Position numbers and translations under genes: made by a program. A stretch of 64,000 nt of DNA from Earliella scabrosa (taxonomy: Eukaryota; Basidiomycota; Agaricomycetes; Polyporales; Polyporaceae): assembly GCA_022605405.1 (NCBI GenBank), contig JABYQQ010000001.1, forward strand, positions 1,364,001-1,428,000. Direction: 5' to 3'. This document shows positions 1 through 11,962 of the stretch, one piece after another; position 1 is the stretch's first letter; every line of letters starts with the position of its first letter. The notes under the pieces were generated by a model. The model was not told where the DNA came from. It did not search any database and was given only the letters and a program-made list of their open reading frames with translations.

Positions 1-1863
1 ACGCCCCAGCAGACGATGTACGAGGACACGATGAACATGACTCCGGCCATGAGGAACTTGCGCTCGCGGCGGATCGCGACCCAGCTCTGCGGGAGATGCA
101 TCAGCACAGTAGAGGGATGGGATGGAGGGAAGCGGTGGCGTACCATGATCATCCATGGGACAATCGTCTGGTATCAGGACAAGTTTCGGTCAGCATATGC
201 TGCATCTGAAGAGGATTTGAACCGAGTACGCACCACGATCGTCCAAATGAAGAGCGCGTAGTACATGGGCGAGTGCCGCGCGAGGAACGCGATGGAGCTG
301 GTCCGTAGCTGGTCAATCCAGAGGCTGATGGCGGTGATGGTGTGGAACAGCGAGAGCTGGAGGAACATGGAATTGATCAGGAAGAACTGAATGAACGAAG
401 TCAGACATGTATGAATTCAAATTGATTATGACGGGTGCCCACTTTGTACAGACGCATTACGCCTGCAGGAGGGCCAACACGGCGGATCGTGGCGGCACTG
501 TAGCCCTGTTGAGAGAGTTAGTCTACATCATGCGGCTGTTTGACAGAACATGGCACTGACCTTCACGATACGGATGGCGAGGAAGGATGTGGATATGAGG
601 GCGGTGAGGTTTAAGACAAGCTCTGGGATCTGTGATGTAATCAGCACTCTGTCTCGCTGAATAAGGGGCAGAAACGAACCTGCAATGCGATGCGAGTGGT
701 GAAGTACATGGGGAGGAAGTCGAAGCGGCAGGGAGTGTTCGGCCCTGTGATGAGAGTGTCGTAACGGAACTGAACGTCCGAGGTGCGCCATAGCGTGTAG
801 GTAGCCCATGCGGATTGTAGGACTCGCGCAAATACCACCGCCCAGCTAGGGTAAGTTCAGCCAGGTTGCTTGTCGCCACAGCCACCGAGTATGTATGACT
901 TACATGTGAGGGACTGAGTTGTAGAGGATCTGCGCACAACCATCGCGGACGTGAGACACAATGAAACGATCAAACTGGAAGGGAACGTACGCCAAACGTG
1001 GAGATCCCGAGAAGCCAGAACTGCGAACCGATCAACGCCAGGTCTTCCCTCCGCGAGTTGTCAAGGCTGCATTCAGAAGTCTATCAGCGAGATCCCGAGC
1101 CTATCACCAAAAGTCACGTACATGCGGTGGGGGTACTCGAGGGTGCGCGCGCAGGTCTGGCTGAAGTCCACCGTGTCCCCGCCGCTGTTGAACGTGAGCC
1201 TGGTCCCCACGACGGACCCGTCGTCGCTGAGCAAGGGCTGCAGCATGGATTCATCGACGGCGCGTCGGGAGAAAACCTTGCGGGTGAGAGGTTTGCCTTT
1301 AGGTTTGGCCTGGGGGTATAGAGCGCATATAGTCACATACCTTGTTCGTAGACTCCCCAACCTCCTATTTTCCATCACCTCCCCATTCGCCGCACAATGA
1401 ACAGACTACTCACCGAGAGGAATCTGGGGACCAAGTCCGCATCCGTCCCGACCTCGTCCACCGTAGACCACACCGTCTCGCAGTCCTTGTACACATTGTC
1501 TCCAATCGGTGCGGCCGTGCAGAGCTTGAGCGTCAAGTTTGTGCCAGAGCGGAACAGACGTGCGACTTCGTTGGGCGGAACTTGGGCGGTGCGGATCACC
1601 TTGTCCACAAAGTCGAACGAGCTCGCGTCTTCCGAGTACACGAACGCGGCGGTCAAGCCTTGGGCGAGGCAGTGGATGATGCTCAAGAGGAAGAACGCGA
1701 GTGTGTGGGGAGTGAGCGTGATCCGCGTCAACTATACACGCCGGCCGAGCATAGTCTTGAGTTGACGTCCACGCGAACGCGAACAACGGAGGAAAGAACT
1801 CACCGCTGCCTTCGCGTGGATGAGGACCTTCGTCTTCAGCCTCTTTTCCGTGTCTATCTTCAT
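1..1863 (-). CDS. Multi-pass membrane protein, 3' end cut by window edge
   Basis: The start is the ATG at 1863, followed by about 20 Lys-rich residues (MKIDTEKRLKTKVLIHAKAA) and a GT-AG intron. The next exon opens with the hydrophobic segment LAFFLLSIIHCLAQGLTAAF. About 130 polar residues follow and look lumenal or extracellular (SFDFVDKVIRTAQ, TLKLCTAAPIGDN, RTLEYPHRMYVTF). A series of short exons then carries further membrane segments: LALIGSQFWLLGIS, WAVVFARVLQSAW, IPELVLNLTALIST, INSMFLQLSLFHTI, YYALFIWTIV and MAGVMFIVSSYIVCW. The architecture is one N-terminal anchor, a soluble domain and at least five or six more helices. That resembles Wntless/GOST-like seven-pass proteins, but this is a guess from topology and I cannot name the family. 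The C-terminus lies left of position 1. At least eight exons are needed, so the model is approximate. Confidence 0.7.
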
Positions 1864-3062
1864 GATGTCGATGTCGAATGCCAAGCCAGATCGAAAGAGA
1901 CAGAGAAGGAGCTGAACGGACTGTCAAAGCCCAGTAGAACTAGAAATACACGCTGTGGGGGAAGAGTCAAAAAACGAATGGTGACCTGAGTAGGCTCTGC
2001 CTACGAGGAGAAAGCCCACAGGTGTGCAGAGGCGGGCGTTATGAGCCGCCCAGGAGGGGACAGCTGCTCGGCTCGGATTGATGGGGCCTTGCGGTGGCAA
2101 CAAGGGTGGCAGTACAACAATCTCTGCTAGTGGCTTGATGACGAGAAGGCTGCACTCGACTCAGCGACATGGACAGGAGCGGACCTGGTGGGTACGAACA
2201 ACTCGGAATGCCCACACTGGCAGCTCGCTATATACGCCCCGTCGCGAGTGCGATGGGCCCACCGTCAACTTGGCGTGAGGGCTGTATGGGAAGCATGCGG
2301 AGAATTGTTGAACTGACACCGTTCCACATTGTAGAAGAAACCCGGGTAGATGACGGGAATATCGTGAACGGCACGGAGAGGAGATGGGGGAGAAGTCTGA
2401 TTCGGTCTCACCGCACACGATCTTCATCTTCCCGCTGCAATCATCCTCCTCCGCTCTTCGCCGTGCGCGTGCATCCAGAGTCCAGACTGCATTTGTATCG
2501 TCGCTGCATAACGTGTGATCGATCAGCCTTCTCCCAGCGCAGCGCCTTCGAGGGGGATTGTCGCGAAATCAACGTCCCATCACGACGAACCCATCCGACG
2601 TCATATCAGTTGCCATTAACTTGATGGGTCGTCGCAGTCCCGTCTGGATCGGTGTTGTTCTGTCCTGCCTCGTAGCAGGAAGACCCGTTGGTTGTGCAGG
2701 AAGTGTGGATGGATGGTCATAGCGGTGGCAGGCCAAGCAGTTAAGCGCCAAAAGACCCACTACACACGGTCGATGAGCTTAAAAGACATGCTGCACAAGG
2801 CGAAGCTTGGCCTCATTCAATAACGTATTCGCAAGCCCGACATCCCACGCAATTGAATGGGCTTAACGGAGATGAGCGTCCCAGCATCAGCACAACGTCT
2901 GGCTATACGGCAAACAACGCGGTCGACCTGCCGTCACTCTCGGCGAGGTGCCAACGGGAGAGAAGGTGAGCATATCACACCATCGAAAATATCAGCCACG
3001 CCCGTCCTCTATTGTGGACCGTGGCATACATTAATCCAGTCCAACACTTGACCGGTGGCCCC
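1864..3062. other. Intergenic, no gene recognised
   Basis: The stretch lies between the start of the membrane-protein gene (1863, minus) and the stop of M28 peptidase A (3063, minus), so it should hold the membrane gene's promoter. Open frames here are short, overlap on both strands and have no recognisable motif. A TATA-like run (ctatatac, about 2225) is present but far from the start. Confidence 0.5.
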
Positions 3063-4791
3063 TCAGTCATAACTTGGCAGATCGAATCCAGCCGCGTGCA
3101 ACAGCGTCGCAAACTGCAACATTCAACGTCCCGTCAGCGATGCACCGAGAGCGAGCGCGGACGGCAAATCGTACCTGGATCTTCGCAATAGACTTGATTT
3201 GCTCAAAGTCGTATCCGTCGCGGTCACTCAAGTCACCTATGCACGTCAAGGCAGAACGTTCGTGAGCGACAGCTCCGGGGATGACTGAAGCAGCGAGCTT
3301 ACCGCTGTTGTGATACATGGGGTCGACGATGGGGCCCGCACGCTCGAAGACCTGTGTCGCAGGGAAGCCCATCTGGTGGAAGCTCTGCAAGCGAGCGTCA
3401 GCGCCGTCAGAGGTTGTATAATCAGAACACATACCTGATGGTCACTACAGCACGCAGGGGTGAAGCCGACCTTCAACTCGGGGCTGTAGATGGCCGACAA
3501 GTTCGAAACCAGCTGCGTCACCTCGGGAGTCCCAATGCTTGTTTGTCACCATCCAAATCAGCCTGCCTCTCCTTCTCAAACTCACAAACAACATAATACG
3601 CACATATCAGGGAGACCAAGCTGCGCAGGCTCGCCCGGCTTGTGGTAGGCCAGCATATCCGCCTGGACCATCAGAGTGAGGTTCGCGCCCTTCTCGTACA
3701 GCTCCTGCGCATAGTAGCGCGAGCCATACAGGCCCTGCTCCTCGCCAGCAAACGCGCACAGCTGGACGTTCTTCCGGAACTTGATGCCCTTGCGCGCAAT
3801 AACGCGTGCAATCCCGAGCAACGCCGTCGTGCCCGACCCGTCGTCGTCCCCGCCCGGCGCGCGCACGCTCCCAAACGACCCGCGACTATCATAATGCGCG
3901 CTGATGAGCACCGTATCCGTCGTGTTCTCCGACCCTTCGTACGTGCTGTGCGTGCGCCGTGTATCTCCATCAGCTTCCCAGGCCCGGGGCGCAGTGAGAA
4001 CGCGAGGGAGGGCGGACGACGCACCAGATAACGTTGGGCGCGAACCCGGAGAGGAACGGCTTGAGCGTGCAGCTCGCGCCGTGCGCCTCGAAGGTAGCCT
4101 TGAGCCAGTCCGCGGCGATGAGGACGCCCTTGGAGAACGAGTGCCGGGAGATGATCTCGGACATGGGGTGCTCGCCCGTGAGATAGCGGACGTCCGCGCG
4201 CAGCTGTGGCACGGAGATGTTGTTCACGATCGCGGCGACCTCGGGGTCGAACTTGAGGTTGTCGAGGATGCCCTTGACGCGGTCTACGGCTTTGGACGGG
4301 ACGGGGATGAATGGGACAGGGGCAGGCGGGAGGGGTGACGCCTTCCAGAACCGAGGCAGGTGTTGGTCGAGGGTGAGCGCGGTCTCGCTGTCCACGGAGA
4401 CCAATGCGGAGGTCGTCGTGCGGTAGAGCAGTTGCGCTGACTTTCGGCCCCCAAAGACGACCTGTTCGCCCTCTGAGGGCGCGGCGGGAGAGGAGAGGCG
4501 GGAGAAGAACATGTTGAACTCATCGACAAACGTCGGCGGCTTGATCTCGTTGTCCACCGCCTGCTGCTGGAGCCACACCAGCTGCTGCACGCCCTCCGTC
4601 AAGGCGACCACAGCGCCGTTGTTCATGTAGTTGGCAGACTCGGCGATGCACGCCTCGTCCTTGGTGATAAAGACATTGTGTTGTCCGTGGGTCCCGTAGT
4701 AGGCCTGCGATAGGCAAGAGTTGGAGAAGTCCTGGCCGTACGGAGTAGCAAGGAGGAGGCCGAGCGGTGCGACGGTGTTGATGAGCAGCAT
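3063..4791 (-). CDS. M28-family zinc aminopeptidase, copy A
   Basis: This is a secreted or vacuolar di-zinc exopeptidase of peptidase family M28, expected to release N-terminal residues from peptides. The first exon begins with a signal-like MLLINTVAPLGLLLATPYGQ and runs to FAPNVI. After a GT-AG intron the catalytic exon reads VLISAHYDSRGSFGS (His and Asp ligands), PGGDDDGSGTTALLGIARV (bridging Asp), CAFAGEEQGLYGSRYY (catalytic Glu pair) and LMVQADMLAYH (Asp ligand). A later exon gives ACCSDHQSFHQMGFPA, which supplies the last His. The remaining small exons end FATLLHAAGFDLPSYD before a TGA at 3063-3065. All five metal ligands are present, so it is predicted to be active. It is clearly homologous to the gene at 7818-9684 in exon order and wording (YLTGE, SEIISRHSFS/SDILTRHSFS, DRDGYDFEQIKSIAK). 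Starts of the two genes differ and the coding sequences have diverged well, so the duplication is not recent. Confidence 0.9.
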
Positions 4792-4979
4792 GGTGACAAC
4801 GTCGCCGTTGTCGTGTGCAGCGTCGGCGGCGTGGGCGTCGGCGACGGGAGCAACGGGTTACGGGGCGCTCGCCCTTCGGCGGATGCCCGGGCCGATGTGG
4901 CGTGGGAGACCAATCCTAAAGTGCCACTGGGTGCTGCAGGTCCTCGTTGACTTCGACGACTGCAGAACAACTCGACCTG
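4792..4979. promoter_or_regulatory. Divergent promoter region, M28 peptidase A / eIF2D
   Basis: Only 188 bp separate the ATG of the peptidase (4791, minus) and the ATG of eIF2D (4980, plus). Both genes must draw on this interval. I see no clear TATA box. Confidence 0.5.
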
Positions 4980-7482
4980 ATGTTCAAGAAACCTCTAGCA
5001 GACCTCAAGACATCAGGTACGCGTATCTGAAATGCACGTTTGACTTATCTGACTTCTGCCAACCACACCAGCCCCCCTGCGGAGCTCCGACCGCAGGAAA
5101 CTCAAGCAACGCGTTCTCCAAACGTTCCCTGTTCTTCAGCCAGAAGAAGGCGATGTCCTTGTACCCGATGGCCTTCAGGCGCAGAAGCTTAGCACTCATC
5201 TCGATGAGCCAGGGGTAAGAGCTGCGTAACGCGTTTGCTGAACTTCAGCTGATGCTTCTCCGAGGATAGATTGCTTACTTGTCGCCCGATGGAGACCCGT
5301 TGTGGTTCACCATTGGCAAAGGGTCGGACGATCTGATTCCTACCGGTAACACGCAACATACTATAGCGAGTTTGTCTGCGTCACTGACGGTCATGCGGTA
5401 GTATACACCCTGTGGAAACGGCCGGACCTGCTGCCGTTCCTCTCCACGCCAGCTCCCGTTGTCCCCAAACTGATTGGTGGTGCCGATCTCATGATCCCTG
5501 GAGGTATGCCTGCGGAACAATCTCTGCGCTTCCTATCTGACGATGTACATCTCTCCAAGGAAGTCGTACAGCACTCCGCCACTCTCGTCCCGGACCAGCT
5601 GGTCTCGATCTCTCGGTATCACCGTGGGGCTCTTGGGCCACCTCTAGCCGTCGGTCGGATGGCCGTGTCCTCTGACACACTGCGCTCCGCCGAAGAGACG
5701 GATATCAAGGGCAAGGCCGTATACGTCCTCCACACATGGAAGGACGCGCTCTGGGAGATGGGTCCTAGCAAGAAGACAGATCCTCCTCCGCCTAGAGAGG
5801 TACAGGCTCAGTCAACCGTTGCCCCTGAACCAGTAGACACCAGCCAGACCGGATCTGGGTCTGCCGCCGCAGAAGCTACCGAAGATGCTGCAGATGGAGA
5901 GACAGGCACCCCGCCTGCAACGGAGCAAAGTGTGAAGGAGACTGCAGCCGAGGCTGCAGTTCAGGGAGAACCCACAGGAGAACAGGACCCTGCACCAGGG
6001 CTCACAGCGGAAGGTCTGCGTCAGAATGAACGATGTGAAGAGGGAAAGTTGACTCGTACGCCGCAGACATCTCCCACTGCTTGCGAGCCGCCGTGCTGCA
6101 GGTGATCGCTGCCACACTGGGGAAAGCTCCGCCATCCACCTTCCCAATCACCGCCTCGACCTTCTGGACTTCATATGTTCTACCCGCGCGTCCCGCCCAT
6201 GCTCTAGGGGCGAATGGTCTCGTAGGTAAGCCTCCACGAGACGAGGTAGAGATGACGGCGACCAACTGAGTGTATGTACCATCAGACTCGAGCGCTATCG
6301 ACGTGAAACAATCGACCTACAAGAACGTGAAGGGTTTCCTGAAGGCATGCGCCAAAGAGGGCCTGCTGAAGGTCAAGGAGAACAAAGGGGACATCGTTGT
6401 GACCGGTTCGTCTAGCGCTCCCCTACAGCGCCCACAAGCATTCACGCGACTCCTGCAGCGGTGTACCCTGAACATCCGGCCGTGCTCGGTCACAGGTTGC
6501 ACCGCACGATAGGAGACATGGCAGCCAAGATGAGGAAGGCTGAAGACCGCGAGCAGAAGGAAAAGGCCGCCGAGGAGAAGCGCAAGGGCGAGATGCAGGT
6601 CGTCGAGCTGTGGAAGCCCCACGGGACGACCGTCCCGCTCTTCGTCGCAGCAGAGAAAGAGTGAGTGTTCCCCCCTTCTACCCGTCGCCACCCTGACGCC
6701 TCACAACTCCAAATGACGCTCCCACAGCACCTCGGAGCTCTACACGATCACCGACATCAAGGACATCGTGAACGGCTACATCTCCTCGCACGGGCTCATC
6801 AACGCAAACGACCAGGCGTACATCAACGTCGGCTCGGACCAGTTCCTCGCCGGCGCAGTGTCCGTCAAGGGCGAAGACACGCCCGAGTTCATGAAGCGCG
6901 ACGAGGTCCTGAAGCGCGTCCGGGCACGCATGCAGACCTGGCACGAGATCAGGGTCGAGGGTCAGGACGCAGTCAGGAAGTGCGTCTTTGTGGTTTTGGC
7001 TCCATGAACCATTCCACACGAGCCACTCTCTCTCTTTATCTCTCTGGGAAGCCCCTCAGCTGACACTGGTTGCCTCTAGGAAGGGTGAGATGAAGCCCAT
7101 CTCGGTGGTTGTCAAGATCCGGCAGGGAAGAAAGGCATGCACGCTCCTCACCGGTTTTGAGCCCTTTGGGCTGCAAGCGGACGATCTCGCCGAAGAGCTC
7201 CGCAAGACCTGCGCTAGCTCGACGTCAGGTACGTCCGCCCTACTCGCTGTGCGCTCGAAGTTTACGTCTGTATCTGACCACATCCGCAACTCGCGTCCAC
7301 AACTCCATTCATATCCACATCCGCAATGGACAGTCTCGCCCGTACATGGCAAGCCGAACGCCCTTGAGGTTATGGTGCAGGGGAAGCAGATCAAGGCCGT
7401 GACGGACATGCTCGTCGCGCGTGGGGTGCCGAAGAGGTGGATCGAGAGCTCGGACCAGAGTGAGCAGAAGAAGAAGAAATGA
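4980..7482 (+). CDS. TMA64: Translation initiation factor 2D (ligatin / Tma64 homologue)
   Basis: eIF2D binds the 40S subunit and acts in non-canonical initiation and in recycling of post-termination 40S complexes. Exon 1 (4980-5016, MFKKPLADLKTS) and exon 2 (SSDRRKLKQRVLQTFPVLQP) match the start of the eIF2D N-terminal domain. The PUA-like region follows in short exons: YLSPDGDPLWFTIGKGSDD, then PTVYTLWKRPDLLPFL and LIGGADLMIPGG, which is the hallmark eIF2D wording. A low-complexity Glu/Ala/Thr linker (about 5780-6040) leads to the winged-helix/SWIB-like part (TFPITASTFWTSYVLPARPA; SAIDVKQSTYKNVKGFLKAC) and a linker with EDREQKEKAAEEKRK. After ELYTITDIKDIVNGYISSHG and MKRDEVLKRVRARMQTWHEI comes the C-terminal SUI1-type domain: ISVVVKIRQGRKACTLLTGF and MLVARGVPKRWIE. 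The gene ends in a Lys run before the TGA at 7482. About eight or nine exons; the domain order is complete. Confidence 0.92.
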
Positions 7483-7817
7483 TACGATACTTGGTGCTCG
7501 GGGCCACGAAGTGTAACGAGTAGTGTGTACGATGAATTGAGGTTACTGGCCTGACCTGCACCGGCTGCGGTTGCATGTGTTGAGGGTGGCCCAATCCTGA
7601 TGCGTGCATGTCCATTTATACGAGTACAACAACAGAGGAGTCCACAATGAGACACGGCACGTATTCCGAACATAACGACTGGAAAGCAAACAGCAAGACC
7701 AAACACAATCACCCAGAAAGCAGGGATACACAGCACACATGACCAAACGAGATAATCTGAAAGCATATGAACGCAACCCAAAGCACCCATAGACAGTCCG
7801 TGAGACCCATTCATGAT
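7483..7817. other. Convergent 3' intergenic gap
   Basis: This is 335 bp between the eIF2D stop (plus) and the stop of M28 peptidase B (minus). It should hold both 3' UTRs. No gene seen. Confidence 0.5.
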
Positions 7818-9684
7818 TCAATAGTCGCCGTCGACATCTGCGGCTAGATCGAAGCCTGCCACATGCAGCACTGTGGCGAGCTGGTCCAGACACCCGCGTC
7901 AGTATGCTTCACATGGTGGCCCAGAACGACTCACCTTGACCTTCGCAATTGACTTTATCTGCTCAAAATCGTACCCATCGCGCTCGCTTAGGTCACCTGC
8001 GGACGAGCCAACCGCAACGAGTCAATCGAAGTACTCGAACGAAAGGGTCCCGCTAAGTGAGAAACACACCGCTGTTATGGTACATCGGATCTTGCAGGTA
8101 CCCAGCCCGCTCGTATACCTGTGCTGCGGGATAACCCTGCTCGTGGAAGCTCTCATGGTCACTGCCTCCAGGCTACGGATGGGGAGAGTGCTCCTCAATG
8201 CTATGCCTAGGAACGAGGAGCTTGACTCACGTATGGAGCATAGCCGACTTTGAGTTCCGGACTATAGATGGCCGATACATTTGCCAAAATGTGTGTGACT
8301 TCTTCGGTGCCGATCCTGGCAGAGGGTTAGCCCACAGACTCAAAACAGGCCGTCGGGCTATGACTCAAAAGGACAGAAAAGACTGACAACGCAGGATCCG
8401 AGAGCCCGAGCTGCGGCGGTTCTCCGGCTACGTGATACGCCAGCATGTCTGCCTGAACCATGAGGACGACGTCCGCGCCCCGCGCACGGAGCTCTTCTGT
8501 CATGCCCGGACGAGTCTCGGTCAGCTTGGTGGGGATGAAGAGTAGTAACATGACCAAGCAACTGACCTGCATAGGCACGAGATCCGACCATCATCTGCTC
8601 CTCGCCGGCGAAGGCGCACAGTTGAACCCGTTTGCGGAAGACGACATTCCGTCGGGCAATGGCCCTAGCAATACCGAGCAGTGCGCCGGTACCGGAGCCA
8701 TCGTCGTTCGCACCGGGTGCCCGAATCATGCCGAACGACCCTCGGTCATCGTAATGAGCACCGAGGATGACTAACTCGGTCGCATTCCCGGACGCAGGGT
8801 ATTCACTAGAAGAAAAATCTCGAACATGATTCAACATCAAGGGGATTGTTCGAAACATACCAGATGACATTCGGGGCGAAGCCCGCTCGGAAGTGTTTCA
8901 GCAAGCAAGATGCGCCGGTTTCTTCGAATCGAGCCCTTAGCCAATGGGCAGCTCTAAGGCCATCCTCGGAGAAAGAGTGTCGCGTTAGAATGTCAGATGC
9001 CGGATCTTCGCCCGTTAGGTACCGCACATCCTTCTGGAGCCAGTTGACCGAGATACCGTTGACGATGGATGCTACGAGATGGTCGAACCGGATGGTCTTT
9101 AGTATCGCCCTCAGGCGATCTTTCGCTTGTGGTGGCACGGGAACCAGAGGGAGGGGAGAGGACGGAAACGTTGAGTAGGTCCAGTGCTGTGGAAGGTTTG
9201 CTTCCAGTAGGCGCACCGCCGAGTCGGTGACAGATAGATACACTCCGTCTTGTGCGCGGTGAACAATCTCGAACCCGGCTTGCGAACTGGCGGTTGACAC
9301 CGGATCCTGCTGTGACAGCGAGGGATGACCCTGCTCCCGTCCCGAATGCGAGAACCCTGTGACAGTCGAAGAAAAATTGCGCAGGAACTGGTCAAGTTCC
9401 GTGTTGAATGGCGATGAAAACAGTGACATGTCGAGAGGTTCGCGACCAATCCAGACCAAGGTTTCCGCCCGCTCAAGCCCGACCGCGGTACCAAGTCCCA
9501 ACAGGCTGAACGACGATGTTTGACATGCTTCGTCCACTATGAATGCGCGTTGTAGGCCATGAATGCCGAAGTACGAACGACACAAGCAGTCATACGAGGC
9601 ACGGAAGTGCTCAAATGATGTCAGAGGAACGAGGAGCAGCGTAAGGCGACCAGGGAGGAGCTGAACCATGGGAGCGGAAGCCAA
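7818..9684 (-). CDS. M28-family zinc aminopeptidase, copy B
   Basis: This is the diverged paralogue of the peptidase at 3063-4791. Exon 1 starts at 9684 with a signal-like segment (LLPGRLTLLLVPLTSF) and ends FAPNVI at the same intron position as copy A. The catalytic exon has LVILGAHYDDRGSFG, APGANDDGSGTGALLGIAR and CAFAGEEQMMVGSRAY, and after a further intron LMVQADMLAYH. The last His lies in GGSDHESFHEQGYPA, so all metal ligands are kept; the Cys pair before that Asp in copy A (CCSDH) is GGSDH here. The final exon ends LHVAGFDLAADVDGDY. Compared with copy A it has an extra intron after SRAYA and an insertion of about 30 residues in the N-terminal domain (rich in Ser/Gln). Copies A and B lie on the same strand on either side of eIF2D. 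A TATA box is visible about 75 bp upstream. Confidence 0.88.
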
Positions 9685-9756
9685 GTCCTAGGAGAAAGAC
9701 CTGAGAGAGACACCCGGCAGATGCCAGTCAGTAGGCGCGCGCTGGGAAACTCAGAG

Positions 9757-9763
9757 TATATAA
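9757..9763 (-). promoter_or_regulatory. TATA box of M28 peptidase B
   Basis: The minus strand reads CTCTTATATACTC, about 75 bp upstream of the ATG at 9684. Spacing and orientation fit this gene. Confidence 0.5.
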
Positions 9764-10568
9764 GAGAGCTTGGGGCGGGAGTCAACTGATAGTACTAGTC
9801 AGCTACTTAAGCTTAGTCACGCACCGACTGCCGCGACAACCTGTTCGTCACTTCAAGTTCCACAGAATGCCCTTCGGATGGACACGTACTGGCCACGTCA
9901 ATTACACGTAGCCTGCCAGCGTGGCGCCCGGGCCGAGTGCGCCGGGAACACTTAAACTGAGCATCCGTCAGAGGAAACCTCACCTCGGCCGGACCTGCAG
10001 TCGCTGTACTCGTAGTTGCTGAGGTCACACGCTGCAGTGGTGACTCTGAATGGGCGGAGAATGTAAGGTTCAGTCACGGTTCAACTCGGTTGCGTCAGTG
10101 ACTACATATGAGGCGCTTGAACGCATCACTGCTCCAGCCGAGTCCAACGGGCTCAGCAGTCTTAGATCCACTACCACAGTACAAACCGTCATGGGCACCT
10201 CCGGCCCCCAGACGGGAACCCGCCCATCTACTGCTATGACTTAAAGCCGATCAGCAGCCTTCTTTCTTTCGCGAAGCTTCTGCCGTTCACGGGTCTCATC
10301 TTACACGAACCCGTTCGCGCTGGCACCTCTTGGATGGTAATTCTCCTCAGTCACCCTCAAAATTCGAGCAACGTTGGGAGGGCTGTGTGGAAATGGACAG
10401 TGGCAATGTGAGTGACTCTCCAGACCGTTCGTGCGCCCACTCAGGCCGGACTCCCCAGCTCAAGCGGCTCAGACAGGATCCCCGCCAGAACAAAGCAAGT
10501 ATGTCCCTAGCACAAGCAATGACCCCAGTGGCGCAGCTCCTCCTATACCTCTTTCCGTATCGCCACAC
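9764..10568. other. Intergenic, possible upstream exon of the F-box gene
   Basis: Divergent interval between peptidase B (minus) and the F-box-like gene (plus). The frame of the F-box protein is open from about 10431 but has no ATG before 10569, so a short upstream coding exon could exist there. Otherwise nothing recognised. Confidence 0.4.
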
Positions 10569-11962
10569 ATGGCCGGGCAATTCCCTATGGAACTCATAGA
10601 GCAAGTCGTTGATTACGTGTGGGACGATCCGGACGAACTGGATTTTTGGTGGAACTATGGGGTCGAGTACGCCACTCTATGCGCCTTGTCGTTATCGTGC
10701 AGTGCTCTTCGTTGGAGGAGTCAGTACAATCTCCTTCGCAGGGTGTCCCTCCTGAAAATGTCGAATCTACAATCATTCACTGCCCTCCTCGTCGACCATC
10801 CCGATCGTGGCAAGCTGGTTCTAGAGCTGGTTGTTCTCTCTACGATGGAACGGCCCTCACCCGCAGAGAGTTTCCCGCCACTCCTCGCTGGTCGGCTCCC
10901 CAATCTGCGGTCGCTACGTATACGTGCAGAAATTGATCCTGTCGACGATCTTGACAAGCGACCCACGATTCTCTTTCACCGACTGGCGCTCCCGTCACTG
11001 GGCACATTCTCTTCGGTGACACAGCTGCAGCTCTTCGGAGTACGCTTTGCTGCACTCAGCGACTTCCTGCGCCTCCTGCACGCCCTACGACAACTTACTA
11101 TTCTCCAATGTATGCAAATTTGGTTCCGGGATAGCCTTCGAGGTCGACATTCCGTAAATATCCCTCCTCGCTCCCGCCTTGGATTGCGATCCATAGACGT
11201 AGGTCCACATCCTTACTACCGAATGCGACCAACCTTTGCTGATCATGCTTTCCTCATTCCCAGCTTGCATTTATCCCCCGGACCGCGATGGGCGGCTTAC
11301 TTCAGGCCGTCAGTCCAGCCCATCTAATCGAGCTAACTATTACTCCCAACCGCGTTGGCTCCGTAATTGAAACCACATGTGCGTCTACGTTATATCGTCC
11401 TTCCCCGTCTTCTAAAGCTAATGCAGGACCACATCTGATAGCCACATTCCATGCTATCTCACAGTTCGATCACCTCGAATCGTTTATGTTCTTCGTGTCC
11501 GTCACGGCCGACGGAGCAGAGTACACGGACGTCGTTGGTCTTATCTACCTCCTCAAACCACACATCCAAACCATCACCATCTCCCACTTCCTTAACGGCC
11601 CGGCGCGGGCACATGTCGTTCCCAAGCGTACGCTAATCGACGCGATCGTTCGGAATGCTGTGATGCTGCAGGAGGCACTGGACCCGGGCAACTTCTCCGA
11701 ATACACTCGCGTCGTCTTTCAGTTCCAAGGCTTGGATGACAGCGAAGCGTGGTGGTGGGAGCAGCTCACACCAGTCGTACCGAAACTCTGTGGTCACAAG
11801 CGTCCGCCTGATAGGCCCCAATTTTTCAGCGTGGAGAACGTTACCTGTGAGTGTACCCGTTTGGTAGCTATCATTGCCATATCATAACTGAGATGCGATA
11901 CTCTTACAGACAGCGACTGGTCACCCTGGGAAGACGATAAGCATCTATCCGTGGAGGCCTGA
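10569..11962 (+). CDS. F-box-like / leucine-rich fungal protein
   Basis: The start chosen is the ATG at 10569, giving MAGQFPMELIEQVVDYVWDD, a typical basidiomycete F-box opening (FPxELIEQVVDY). The next part (YATLCALSLSCSALRWRSQY) continues the F-box helices. Downstream are weak leucine-rich repeats: LPNLRSLRI, LALPSLGTFSSVTQLQLFG, LLHALRQLTILQC, LIELTI and FDHLESFMFF. An intron at 11199-11263 (65 nt) joins RSID to LAFIPRTAMGGLLQA and restores frame. A last intron (gtgagtgt to cttacag) joins ENVT to YSDWSPWEDDKHLSVEA before the TGA at 11960-11962. Such proteins are usually substrate adaptors of SCF ubiquitin ligases or members of large orphan families; the substrate is unknown. The N-terminal start and one possible small intron near 11379 are uncertain. 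Confidence 0.75.
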
